Of a stretch of 64,000 nucleotides of DNA, positions 30,016-41,500 are shown in pieces (position 1 is the first letter of the stretch; each line of letters begins with the position of its first letter). The stretch is from positions 43,493 to 107,492 of the forward strand of contig MU621102.1 of assembly GCA_025399215.1 (NCBI GenBank), given 5' to 3'. Below the pieces are notes generated by a model. The model made no database searches. It saw only the letters and a list, made by a program, of their open reading frames with translations, and was not told the DNA's origin. The position numbers were made by a program, and so were the translations under genes. This stretch comes from Globomyces pollinis-pini (lineage: Eukaryota; Chytridiomycota; Chytridiomycetes; Rhizophydiales; Globomycetaceae).

Positions 30016-32822
30016 TTATAAATAAGTTGCATTTCCAAGAACGATAGTGCTCCCGCCTAGTCCCAATTCCTCCAGAATATCGCAGGCTTTGGAATTCATG
30101 GCTTCTGGTCCACAAACAAAATTGACTGACTTGTCTCCTTTCTTTGTCGAAATGACGGAGGACAGTGAACTGGTTGTGAATTGGTTCTGTTCAAAAGAAT
30201 GGCATTCAATCAAGTGAGGGAAGCTGACCTGAGCACCTTGAATAATATTGTGTCCAATCATATGCTCCAAAGATCTACCGATATTGATGATCACTAGCCG
30301 CGTTACGCCAAATGGTCTAGTACACCCAACTGGGAATGAACCTTCTAATTTACTTGATACATTTTTTCCAAATGCCCAACCTTGAGGTTAATATTGATTA
30401 CATACCATCATAATAGTGACAATCGATTGAAACTGCATCCCCCAATCCTAGAGATAGCTCGTCAGGTAATTCTGCAGTGTACTTTTGATTTGCCTTTTAG
30501 AAAGTTAAAATATTTAAATCTTACAAAAACAGGACAATTTACTGACAGGAAAAAGTTATGTATAAACTGCAGACATGGTGTAATTCCTGTACCCCCCGAG
30601 ATAAAATAGATTGTATCTGGCAAGTCGGTATACCCGAATCTTGATGGTACACCAAAATGGGGTTTTCCATATGGACCTCGAATCTTGAATTGTCTAGCTC
30701 CAACTTCCTCTTGAGATAAGTAGAGAGACATAGCTCCTTGAGGTTGTAATCGAACAAGAATTTCAAAGGCGTTCAAATCACCATTTATGGGAGTATAATA
30801 CCTACAGATTCGTTTTCCAGAAGGTAAACGGATTTGTAACTCTATACATTGTCCTGCCAAAAAAGATTTTGGATAATCGACTCGAGTTCCAAACGGGTAA
30901 AGAAGACAAAACTTCATCAGCAATGTACGTTTTGGTTCATGCGGTTGAGAGAGAATTTCAATTTTTGTCAAAGCATATCGACGATATTCATCGGGATCGA
31001 AAGCATTACTTGCATTTCCAGCTGTTTCTTGTTTCTGACTTAAAGTACCAATGACAAGTTTGGATAGTTTTTCAATTGCTCTTTTCGTATGGACATGAGT
31101 TCTTCTTGCTCTTAAAATAGAAGTAAAATCGGATTTGGTGATTAATGCATTAGATTTAGTAGCTTGTTCAAAAAGTGACTCGTTTTTAGAATCAACAGAA
31201 AATCTTTGATCAGGATTGAACTCTGATTTAGCAACATCTTGAACTTTCTGAAGTACAGTTGACGATCTTTCTTTCATCTTAATGTTATCTATTCGGGGTA
31301 CAAATTCTGCTGCATCAAATCCTGCCTCACTAATGGTAAGTGATAACGCTTTACTGAAAGTAATCATTTGTAATATCTGTGCCATTCACAGCTTGAAGTA
31401 CCAATTGCCCACCAGGATGTGAAGATATCCAATTGGAAATATCATAGACAAATTTGTTGTCCGCGATGGCCAACATCTTTCTAAAAATGAATATATACAT
31501 GATTCAACGTACCCATTCATAATTGCGGCGTCAATACTCTTCCAAGTATAAACTTCAAGAGCGGTAGTCTTCTCTTCCATTTTCAATTTCAGATATTCAT
31601 TTGAAGGTTCTTTGAAACCACTATCTTTTTGTACAAACTTAGCCCGGTAATAAATTTCGGCAACAAAGAATAATCCAAACCAGATAAAAATGGCCCCGAA
31701 ATAGAATACCCATAGTATATAAGTAGTTGGTTCTACTAAAGGATAGAGAATATCTATACCAAGTCCTAGTTTTTTTTAATAATTCTAGTTATACCAATTT
31801 GAACAATCGAAAACAGCATTAAAAGCATCCCAATAGATTGATGGATCAGTTTAATCGGTCTTTTGTATCTTGCAGCTGTCTCATTTGAAAAAGCAGAGAC
31901 ATTAGCAAATCCTAACGCAGCTTCAGCGAAAACAAACACCAAAATAATTATGCCAATATAGATATGAGGTCCTGTGTAAATTGGCCCGGAGAAGAACACG
32001 ACTATTGCAAAGCAGAATGTCAATAGTACTGCAAGTAATTGACACAGGGATTTGACTGTAACCCAACCTTGTATGGAACGCGCATATCTTGCATAGAATA
32101 CACCAAATGGAATCATAATTAACCATACGATCATCATTCCTATTCCGTGTGTTGCTTTTGTTCCAAAATTGGATACTTGTGAGAACATAGTTGTTCCTTT
32201 TTTGAGAGATATTTTGAATGCTCCCCGATGTTCATCTGAATGATATGACGCATATTTTCTCAGGTAATTTAATGTTGATACTGGACTAAACGCCCAAATC
32301 ATATCATCTTGGTCTATATTGATTGATTTGTGTATCCCATCACCAATAGATAGTTTTCGTTTAAAATAACATGACAGCAGTTTGTCATTCCCAACAGCCT
32401 GTCTATCAAAAGTGATTTCTTCATTGTTTGGAAAATTCACCTATAGTGTTATTTAATTCAATAGACTATCTTACAGGTACCAAGTATTTTTTTTGAGATA
32501 TATGTTCATGAAGTGATGCAGTCTTGCTTAACGTTGTTGAATTATAGGAGTTGTGACACATTAGAAATTCACTGTTGAGCATTGATGTACCAAGTCCAAT
32601 ACTTGCCCAACTTTTAGAAAAAGGAGTTGGAATATTGCTCTTTAGTTGTATCATTGCCTCCAAAGTATCAGTTCCAATAATGTTCCAGTAGAAGGTGAAC
32701 TGATATTCATCATCATATAATATGGAATTGTATTTAAAACTGGCTGAATCTGGACTTCCAAGTGGATCGTCTTGTCCAAGTACTGTAGAAACGAATATAA
32801 TAATTAAGAATAAGCTGATCAT
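30016..32822 (-). CDS. DOMON-cytochrome b561-cytochrome b5-b5 reductase fusion with SH3 insert
   Basis: An 870-aa predicted trans-membrane electron-transfer chain in seven exons (32822-32475, 32440-31795, 31765-31513, 31480-31355, 31329-30543, 30493-30406, 30380-30016). In order: signal peptide (ISLFLIIIFVSTVLG); extracellular DOMON-like domain to about residue 190; cytochrome b561 core with His in KATHGIGM, GPHIYIG and KLIHQSIG; one more helix; cytochrome b5 heme motif ISSHPGGQ with a second axial His in DYFHEAGF; FAD motif RYYTPI and FKIRGPYGK; NAD motif GGTGITPC; an SH3-like segment (AELPDELSLGLGDAVSID...DGWAFG); then the end of the NAD domain (VNFVCGPEAMN). Introns 34, 29, 32, 25, 49 and 25 nt. 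Likely a ferric/cupric or quinone reductase. Confidence 0.85.
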
Positions 32823-33160
32823 TATTTTCTGCAGAGATTGTGGAAGATTCAGTAAGGAATACAATCGCTTGACGCGTTATTTAAACACTTTTATAAACAA
32901 CAAATGTGTCAAATCAAGATACAAATGATGGAACAACCCACAACAAATTAGGTGATCGGCTTAATATAATTATTGAAATATCTGTCTTAACTCAGAACCA
33001 TCCCTTCATTAGTCCTCTTCTGATGTAGTAATCATAAAAGGAAATCATGCTAAATGAAGCAAGTATATATATCGATATTTTACAATGTATAATTTCAACA
33101 AACCCTTAGAATTTCAATATTAAGTAATGGTATAAAAGGTATATTAAACAAGTAAAAATC

Positions 33161-33411
33161 ATGGAAACGCCTCAGACATCCAAGGAAGGGTGCTTTAAAC
33201 TGTCATGGGACCTACATCAAAGGACTACACGTAACTTTCGTACTGGAACACTCCATTTCTGGAAGCTCAACAGTACTAAGAAACTTTCATCCAAAGTGCG
33301 TTAATGATCCTACAGAGGAAACTGCGAAGTGGGTATGTCTTCATCATTGGCCATTCACATGATTTCAAAGTTTGCTACCAGTAACCATTCGATTCAGCAG
33401 ACTAAAGGATT
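33161..33411 (+). CDS. Doubtful small ORF with two possible mini-introns
   Basis: An ATG 30 bases after TATAAAAGG opens a 48-codon basic frame (contains SWDLHQRTTRNFRTGTLHFW). It could be extended through a 20-nt and a 38-nt GT...AG intron to a TAG at 33409-33411, with AATAAA following. No family is recognised, and the 20-nt intron would be the shortest in the window, so the model is weak. Confidence 0.25.
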
Positions 33412-33424
33412 AGTATATGAACAT

Positions 33425-33565
33425 TCAAATTGCAATAAATTGTATGAAGGTCATACGAGAAAGGGTCAGAAGAGCACTGGCAAGTAACAACCGCACTCCG
33501 AAGAATGCGGCGACATTTTCATCAGGGTCGATATGATGAGGAAAGAAGGTATAAGTTGTTATCAT
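33425..33565 (-). CDS. Candidate 46-aa small membrane protein
   Basis: ATG at 33565, TGA at 33425-33427. The frame is strongly protein-like: DPDENVAAFFGVRLLLASAL followed by a hydrophobic end (LTLSRMTFIQFIAI). The frame stays open further upstream (reading LVLSYYRLGA), so a first exon may be missing. No family is recognised. Supported by composition only. Confidence 0.35.
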   Translation of the reverse strand: MITTYTFFPHHIDPDENVAAFFGVRLLLASALLTLSRMTFIQFIAI

Positions 33566-33992
33566 CGCTCCCAATCGATAGTATGACAGGACTAGGGTAA
33601 TTTTTACTTACATTGAAGGATTCCAGGTAGAAAAGTTTAAGATTGAATGAGAAAAAAACGATGAATTTATAGACCAAACGCCACATTTGAAATCAGAAAT
33701 TGTCCGATGTTTTCAACCTGATTTTCAATCAATAAAATTAAATTTTTATTAGTGGAAACAAGTGACGTTATCAAAGTATTCATTCCTGTTTTAGGAGTAA
33801 ATGGGTCTCATATAACGGACTTGAATCATTAAAAAACTTGAGTTAAATACTTTCTATAATCATAAATCTCATCATTGATCCTCTTGATTGTTCATGTAAT
33901 GAAGATTCCAAAGGCGGAATCAAAGCGGGAATCCCGCTTATTTCTTCATATTACCAAATTAGAATTTTCACACCAGTTTTTATCCACTTTTA

Positions 33993-35080
33993 ATGTCTGT
34001 CACCGAACTAGTTTTTCAATCATGCGCTGTAGTCGGAGCATTATATCTGGCCACTTTATCTTACTCTTTCTTACAAACTTGTTTCTCTTTTGGAACTTAC
34101 AAGTTTAAACCTACTGATGGGGAATGGGCAGTCGTTACAGGTGCTTCCGATGGTATTGGAAAGGAATTTGCTTTACAATTGGCCAAGAAAAAGTACAATG
34201 TGGTGCTTTTAGCTAGATCTAATGATAAACTCACAGCAATCGGTGATGAGATAAAGAAACTTGGGCAAGAAGCTCTTGTCTTTGTCTTTGACTTTTCAAC
34301 AAAAGATGACCAGCTATGGAAAGCTCTCCAAATGAAATTGAATTCGTTACAGGTTGGAGTATTGGTGAACAACGTTGGTGTATCTCATGATTTCCCAGTA
34401 TCGTTCTTGGATGAAGGTAATTGAACTTTCATTTAAGTTTGTCAGATCAAAAGAAGATTGACCAAATCATGACTGTCAACGTCCATTCATTAATGAAAAT
34501 CACCAGAATTGTCCTTCCACAAATGGTTGAAAGAAAGAAAGGATTAGTGTTGAACATTGGTTCGATGGCTGGAAAGGTTCCATCTGTAATTGCTTTGTTA
34601 TACTCATCATAGCCACTCTTAGCTGTTTATGGTGCTTCTAAATCTTTTGTTTCTGCCTGGTCTCAAGGTATTATATTTTGATAAGCTGATGATTCTATTT
34701 TGCTTTCAACATCAATGATAAGTATTAATTCTTTTAGGTCTGTCAAGAGAAGTAAACAAAGCCAACGTTCATGTGGAGCACATTAATACTTACTTTGTTC
34801 AAACCGCGATGTCCAAAATCCGAAAGTCTTCTTTGATGGTCCCAACTCCTAGAGCATTTGCCAAGTCAGTTTTGTCTAACTGCGGTTCCAAGTATGATAC
34901 AACCCCATACTTCACTCATGCTTTAATTGATTGGGTACTCACGTCTTTTGTAAGATGAATCTTTAAACTTACCATTAGGTTCCAGAACAATTTAAAATCG
35001 AGCAAAGTGGTAAAATGCATGTAGACATTCGTAAACGTGCGTTGAAGAAATTGGAACGGGAAGCAGCCAGCAAGAAGTAA
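33993..35080 (+). CDS. IFA38: Very-long-chain 3-ketoacyl-CoA reductase (17-beta-HSD12/Ifa38 type)
   Basis: ER enzyme that reduces 3-ketoacyl-CoA with NADPH in fatty-acid elongation. Five exons (33993-34416, 34446-34585, 34613-34667, 34738-34949, 34979-35080), 310 aa. An N-terminal helix precedes the SDR fold: cofactor motif TGASDGIGKEF, NNVG, the catalytic Ser region LNIGSMAGKVPS, and the YGASK active-site motif. The C-terminus KKLEREAASKK ends with a KKxx-like ER signal context. Introns are 29, 27, 70 and 29 nt. Confidence 0.93.
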
Positions 35081-35278
35081 TGACTTACGGTTGAATTAAT
35101 GTTTACTAATAAATTCATCTCATTTTCCATTACTCTTTCTGGTTTTTACAAAGTATGTGGATGCATGATGTCAATGGGCAGTGTGTGGGTCTTTGCCTAA
35201 ACTGTCTCACCTCCGCCGATCGTATCCCAATCAGGTTTATTCTAGAATTTGTTGATCAAATAACTTGCAAGTTAAAAA

Positions 35279-35875
35279 ATGATGAATATTATAATGCTCC
35301 TATTGACACAAGCACTTGCACAAATTACCTCCATTCCAGCCTTCATTGTTCACTACCAGTCATTCTCTAACAACACATTAGAATATATATCAAATAATGT
35401 AACAGATGAATTCACACTTCCATTCACTGACTACTTGGATTCCAGACACGCAGCGACACATTTGCCATTGAAGTTAAGAAAACTAGAGAATTCAAGAGCC
35501 GTTCAGATTTCTAACTTCAATGAAGAGCTACTTCTGAATGTATTCAGTAACCAATTGCATGATTTGCAGCTAAATTGGATATCAATATCACACTCCAGTC
35601 CAAATTCCACTTGGCATTTTATACCAAAAACTATTTCAAACCTTCATGTATTTCAGATAGAGAATTCGGTTACCAAGACATGTTTAAGCAAGTCTCATCA
35701 CCTCAATAATACTCGAATAGTTACTGTCAGTTGTAACGCTACGAATGAAAATCAATTTTGGATCTTAATTGATTCAGAGTTAAAAGCTACGCTAAACTTG
35801 AATTTTGTGAAGCAAAAGCATACTGAACTGAATATTACACTTCAACTTAAAGATTACGTTGACGAGAAAAAGTAA
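35279..35875 (+). CDS. Secreted N-glycosylated protein, possibly lectin-like
   Basis: A 198-aa single-exon protein. The signal peptide is MMNIIMLLLTQALAQI, and at least seven N-glycosylation sequons are present. The C-terminal third contains VFQIENSVTKTCLSKS and TVSCNATNENQFWIL, reminiscent of one ricin-B-type trefoil unit (C-L...C...NQ-W). Only one such unit is visible, so the lectin idea is tentative. Confidence 0.6.
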   Translation: MMNIIMLLLTQALAQITSIPAFIVHYQSFSNNTLEYISNNVTDEFTLPFTDYLDSRHAATHLPLKLRKLENSRAVQISNFNEELLLNVFSNQLHDLQLNWISISHSSPNSTWHFIPKTISNLHVFQIENSVTKTCLSKSHHLNNTRIVTVSCNATNENQFWILIDSELKATLNLNFVKQKHTELNITLQLKDYVDEKK

Positions 35876-36049
35876 CTCTATTCAGTCAGTTACTCGATTC
35901 AAGTATAAGTGATAGCGATATGGGTTTATGATAGATAAAGTAAATAAAATACACAACATTAACCAATCGTGTTGATTAGTCTTTGCTGGGATATTAATTG
36001 CCCTTTTCATTGCTTTTGATCAGAATTTTTTTCAACTCCATAATCGTAG

Positions 36050-37191
36050 ATGAGAGAAAGAGTTGGATTGTCCAAATTGAAGCAAATTAGGAGAGCAATT
36101 AATGAGAAAGACTTAGATTCACTTCGTACACTTGCTTTGTCTAAAGATGGTTTTTTAAAGGACTCTTTTAGAACAGAAGCTTGGATGTTGCTCTTGCATT
36201 GTGAGAGCGGAATATTTCAACATTTAAAATATGTAGGTATGGTATTGTTATTGTAACAAAGTTTCAGACTTGGATGAAGCGACAGAGCGACAGATTCAAC
36301 TGGATGTAGACCGTTCTTTTGTTCACTATCAACATATCTCTTCGAAAAATATTAGCCGGTTTAGATCCGCTTTAAAAAGGCTGACATCTCATGTGTTTCG
36401 ATGTTTACCTTGGTATGGATCACACTTTTCATGTTAGGTTGCACTATTATCAAGGATTTCACGACATTTGCTCAGTTTTATTGATGGTTTTGGGTGAATA
36501 TAGGGCAAAGCGAGCAGCTTTAGTGTTGAGTGCTGTTTGGCTGAGAGAATTCATGGAGCCAACTATGGAGTCAACAATGTCCCAAGTGTCAATGATTTTA
36601 TTGGTTTTGAAGCAAATGGATCCAGAATTACACAGTTTCTTTCAGTCAATACCTGATTTTCAACCTATCTTCTCTGTTTCTTGGTTGATTACATGGTTAT
36701 CTCACGACCTTGACAAATTTCAAGGAGCTAGATTATTTGATGCTTTAATTGCCACAAACCCACTATTCATCATATACCTGGCGTGTGCACTGTTGAAAAC
36801 TCAGCGATCACTTATTTTGGAATGTGATGCAGATATGGCTGATGTTCATGGAATCCTATGTCATGTCAAATTTCAAGAATTGGATTTTGAAAATTTAATC
36901 CAAGAGACGGTAGACTTTTATGATAGATATCCCAACATTCTCCAAAAAAATATCCTACCTTACTCTGCTAGTGTGTACTTTAAAGAATCTTACTTGAAAA
37001 ATGACTTGAATTTCAAGAATATAGAGCAAACTGTTAGAAAGAAACTGTCTAAACCTACATCAAGTTTGCGGCATTTCATAGCTGGGATATCAATAATAGG
37101 AATCATTGGGGTGTATTTTCTTTATTCATATAAAGTCAACCTTGATTTCTTGGTGGTCTCAATCTTCAAAAACAGAATGTTTTTACAATGA
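36050..37191 (+). CDS. TBC-domain Rab GTPase-activating protein (TBC1D20/Gyp8-like)
   Basis: Accelerates GTP hydrolysis on Rab1/Ypt-type GTPases at the ER-Golgi interface. Three exons (36050-36236, 36262-36413, 36439-37191), 363 aa. Both catalytic fingers are present: arginine finger in IQLDVDRSF and glutamine finger in LHYYQGFHDI. A C-terminal transmembrane helix (FIAGISIIGIIGVYFLYSY) anchors it, as in TBC1D20 and Gyp8. Both introns are 25 nt, and the second lies exactly in front of the glutamine finger. Confidence 0.9.
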
Positions 37192-37296
37192 ATATAATAC
37201 TTTTTCATCCAATGTCGGTTTTATTATCTTTCTGATTTGATACTCGGAAAGTGACGCGATTTCACTACCATCGTGTTCTCATCTCAATTAAATTCC

Positions 37297-38376
37297 ATGA
37301 AAAATTTATCCAGAGTTCTTCGGTCATTAATACACCCAAAAGAATACAACAAAGCACCCAGACTACCAAATGGGAGATTTCAGTGTCCAGAACATTGGGG
37401 ATTTGCTCTTCCTAGTAAGTGTCCAGGGTATTTCAATTATTAGCGACCAAAGAAATAGTTAAATGGAACTTGACTAGAACCTTGCCCAAAATTCCACCAG
37501 ATGACATTTTAAATTTACATCTTCCAGTCATAAAACCTGATTTTACACCACCTACTGAGGATAAATGTAAATTAACTTGGTTAGGACATGCCTCTGTTTT
37601 ACTTCAAGTCAATGGATTTAATGTTCTCACAGACCCAGTTTACTCAGAACGAGTTAGTCCAGTTTCATTCGCTGGCCCCAAACGATATCGTCCACCACCC
37701 TGTTCTGTTGAAGACTTGCCTCCACTCTCAGCGGTTTTGATATCACATAACCATTATGACCATCTTGATATGGCTACAATATCTCAAATATCCAAGAAGT
37801 ATCCCGAGGTCAAATGGTTTACACCACTTGAAAATGCCAAATTTTTACAATCTGCCGACGTAGATATCAAGCAAATTGTTGAATTGGATTGGTGGCAAAG
37901 TCAAGATATTAGCTTTGAAGGATCTCGGTTTAAAGTTACATGTGTGCCTGCCCAACATTGGTCAAAGAGAACCCTCTTTGACACAAACAAGTCTCTGTGG
38001 GGTGGATTCATCGTAAGTGGTCTAGAAGGCTCATTCTATTTCGCAGGCGATACTGGATATAGCCCAGTGTTCCATGCAATAGGTAATCGATTTGGAAAAC
38101 AAAGCATCAGTGCAATTCCAATCGGCGCATATCAGCCAAGGTATGATATTGTTGCTTATATGTTTTAGGTCGGTCATGTCCCCTCAGCATATCGATCCAA
38201 TTGAGGCCATCAAAATACACAAGGAAGTGTTCAGTTGTCATTCGGTTGGAATTCATTGGGGAACATTTGTATTAACTGATGAAGACTACTTAGAGCCAAG
38301 GGAGATGCTTGAAAATGAAGACAGTTTTTCGGCAGTGAATCCTGGCGAATCTTGCGTTGTCCCTTGGAAACTCTGA
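37297..38376 (+). CDS. NAPE-PLD-like metallo-beta-lactamase-fold hydrolase
   Basis: Zinc hydrolase related to N-acyl phosphatidylethanolamine phospholipase D. Three exons (37297-37414, 37444-38140, 38169-38376), 340 aa. Motifs: LTWLGHASVLLQ, the zinc-binding SHNHYDHLD, PAQHWSKRT, YFAGDTGYS and IHWGTF. The order and spacing match NAPE-PLD rather than glyoxalases. Introns are 29 and 28 nt. The 3' end lies about 150 bases before the intersectin-like gene on the same strand. Confidence 0.9.
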
Positions 38377-38522
38377 TGATCAACGTTCTGGATACTTGCT
38401 TTATTGAAATAAATTAGTGTCTTTGATGTCTCTTTTGTGTAATTTTATGTATGGCTCTTTGAATTGTGCAGAATGAAATTACGCTTGGTGACGTTTTTGT
38501 TTTTAGACAAAATTCCACCAAA

Positions 38523-41500
38523 ATGAATGGAATTCTACCATTTATTGATCGAATAGAACTGAATCAATCTGAAGCATTGTTTAAACAGCATGCAGTTAAC
38601 AACACAGTCACAGGTGAGTCATTGACTGACTTACTTGTAGCATCCGTTTTACAGAATATTCTTACTCAATCCGGGCTAAATCAAGGTATATTGGGCCAGA
38701 TATGGTATTTTGTTTCTTCTCATGTATAGGTATTTGGAGATGTGCAATCTAATTTTATAGGTGATCGATTTTTAAAATTAACTTTTACAGGTACAGCAAT
38801 TCTATAGTTGATAGATTTATAGGTATAATGAAAATAGTTTTTATTCGTTAGGAATTTGTCTATTAGAGGATCGTCGATTAGTTTTCCTGAGTTTGCCCTA
38901 GCAATGTTTCTTACAAAGACTGCGCTCAAGGGTTCTCAGTTACCTCAGCAACTTCCACCACAAATTCAAAAACAAGTTACTGATGCAATTCAGATGGTGT
39001 CCCAGACCAGTAATGTATCGGCACAGAACATGTCACAATACACTCAACCTATCATGACTCAACCAACTGGATTTGGAGCAGTACATTCTCAGCCAATGTC
39101 AAACCAACCAACAGGGATTGGAATGATGCAATCTCAGCCAATTATGACCCAGCCTACCGGGATTGGTATGCATCCTCAAACTATGATGAATCAACCCACA
39201 GGAATGGGGATGGTACCACAACCAATGATCAATCAACAAACAGGATTAGGAATGATGCAATCTCAACCAATGAATCCACAGGTAACAGGATTTTCCGGTC
39301 AAATGCGCCCAACACCGTCCATATCATCAGGCAACTACAGCTCCTCGATGTCAACACCAGGAGGACATTTGCGAAATGATAATCATAGTAGAGTGGGCTC
39401 TAACGTATCTCAAACCTCGCAATCCTCTCAAGCTACTTGGGGTGTCTCTGCACAAGAAAAGCAGAGATATGAAGTGATTTTCAAATCTTACGATCCAGAA
39501 AATGTCGGATTCATATCAGGTAAATTTTGATAAGTAGATATTCACCAGCAAACATTCTTGACCTATTTCAATTCATTAATATTCTAATGATTCAGGTGAA
39601 AGGGCCCAAGCTGTCTTTGCACAATCAGGTTTACGTGAAAATATGTTGGCTCATATTTGGAACTTGTCTGATATGCAAAATCGAGGAAAGCTTAACTTGG
39701 ATGAATTTTGTGTCGCAATGCATTTGGTTTACGCAAAGTTAAACGGCGAGCCATTACCATCTCAACTACCACCAAATTTAGTTCCTCCTTCTCAACGGGA
39801 TTTAAGTGCCTTGGCCGATTTTGCTAAGCTCAACGCAATCCAACAGCCAACTGTAAAACGAATAAGTCCTGCATCCTCATTAGTTGGACTTTCAACATAT
39901 GCACAACCTATCCCTACTCGTTCAAATATGTCAAATGTTGTATCACAGGATGAAGAACTTGATGACGAGAGTAAAAAAAGCTTGTTGGAACTCGTCGAAG
40001 TTAAACGGAATACTATTGCACAAACAAAGGATATTATAGGTTTCCCTTATTCAATCACTAATGTCGAATAGATTCTTTCAACAAAAAGGCTACCCAACTT
40101 GAAGTATCGTTCACAGATATGAAGTCAAAGAGTTTAGTTGCTAGAGAAAAGACACTTAACCTCCAGCATTTGATATCTAATATGAGCGCATTAAAATCTG
40201 GATCTCATACAGCTGCCATTCCTGATTCTGACATTCAGCTATTTGAAGAGCTAGAAAAGAACATTCCAGGTATGTTTTTTTTATAAGAAAATTGAACCAT
40301 AGCCTTGGTATCTGAATGCAAGCAAAGACAAATAGTTTGGGCTAATAATCAAATAGAAAAAATACGAATGAACAATAGAAACCAACCAGCTGGAGAGAAT
40401 GTTGTTGTAAATAGAGCACAGCAGCTATTGGCAGAACGAATGGCTGCTTTAGGAGTTAAATCAACTTTAGCTTCAACGTCAGCAACTATAGCAGCACCAG
40501 TCAATACTATGGCCGACGATATTGCAAAGATTGAAAGAGAGAAGGCGAGTAGATTACAAGAAGTAAATGACATTGAAACTCGATTCAATGTATATTCTAA
40601 TCAAATTCGTGCGGCAATAAATGCTCAAAGAGTTCATTCCACCTCAGTCAAATTCTGGAATCCGTCAGTGCCTGAGCAAGTCAAATTCGGAGAAGGAGTT
40701 GGGTTGAAAAGCAACTTTGTTTTATCAATGTTCATGGAAATTCAGTCGTTAATTCCTAAATTATCAAATGAATCCAATGGGTTTGTTCATGCAAATACAG
40801 CCAAGCCTATGCAGTTCCACTTTGAGAAGCCGACTTTGATGAACACAGCTGAACAAAATGTATCTTCGATACCAACAGCTCAAATGGCAAAAATCACACC
40901 TGAGCTTCCTTCACCACTTTCAGACTACAAGAAATTTACTCAGCCTACTGTTCCAGAAAGACTTTCTGCATCCCCGTCTGTTACACTTCCATCAAACATT
41001 GCGTCTGTCTTAGAACAAGCCGAGGCATCTATTCAGGCTGTGAAGGATAGAAATGCATCTTTCTTACTCCAAAGTCAATCGCCGCAATCAGCAAATAAAC
41101 CAGTACTTACTCAAGCGTTCTCACCAAATACTCAAAAACTGGAACCAACTAAACCACACTCTATGGGTGGAGCCATTAACGAAAACCCTGTCACAAAAGC
41201 TTCTAATTCACCTTATAACTCCAATTTTGCTAGTGAAAAAGTTGAGCCAGTGCAATTCAATCCTCCCTCTATCCCAAAAAGGCTTGAAAACCTTCCACAA
41301 TCAACATCCAGTGAAAATAATGTAAATGCCCTTCCAAACGTTAAACCCAAAAATACCAATAGCTTTACGTTCAGTTCAAGTATTCCAGAAAGCAACAAAC
41401 CTATTGAATCGACTGCTGGTTCACAGATTAGTAATGAATTCAATACAGGAGTCCCAAGTAACAATGGTGTTTCGGCGATGAATTTGATGAAATTGAAGGA

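Larger units (their letters stand above)
32823..33992 (+). other. Intergenic with two doubtful small ORFs
   Basis: About 1.2 kb between the divergent b561 fusion and the ketoacyl-CoA reductase gene. Apart from the two small candidates listed separately (33161-33411 and 33425-33565) nothing is recognised. A TATA-like TATAAAAGG at about 33131 lies 30 bases before the first candidate. Confidence 0.45.

Noticed and set aside
31760..31800. A frameshift at an A8 run in the b561 fusion gene.
   Set aside because: A 29-nt GT...AG intron (31766-31794) covers the run and joins SIVQIG to LGIDIL in frame, so no frameshift is needed.
34668..34737. Other long introns (70, 73, 74, 76, 83, 91 and 118 nt) as hidden composites.
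   Set aside because: None contains an internal AG|GT at mini-intron spacing, so they are treated as ordinary longer introns.
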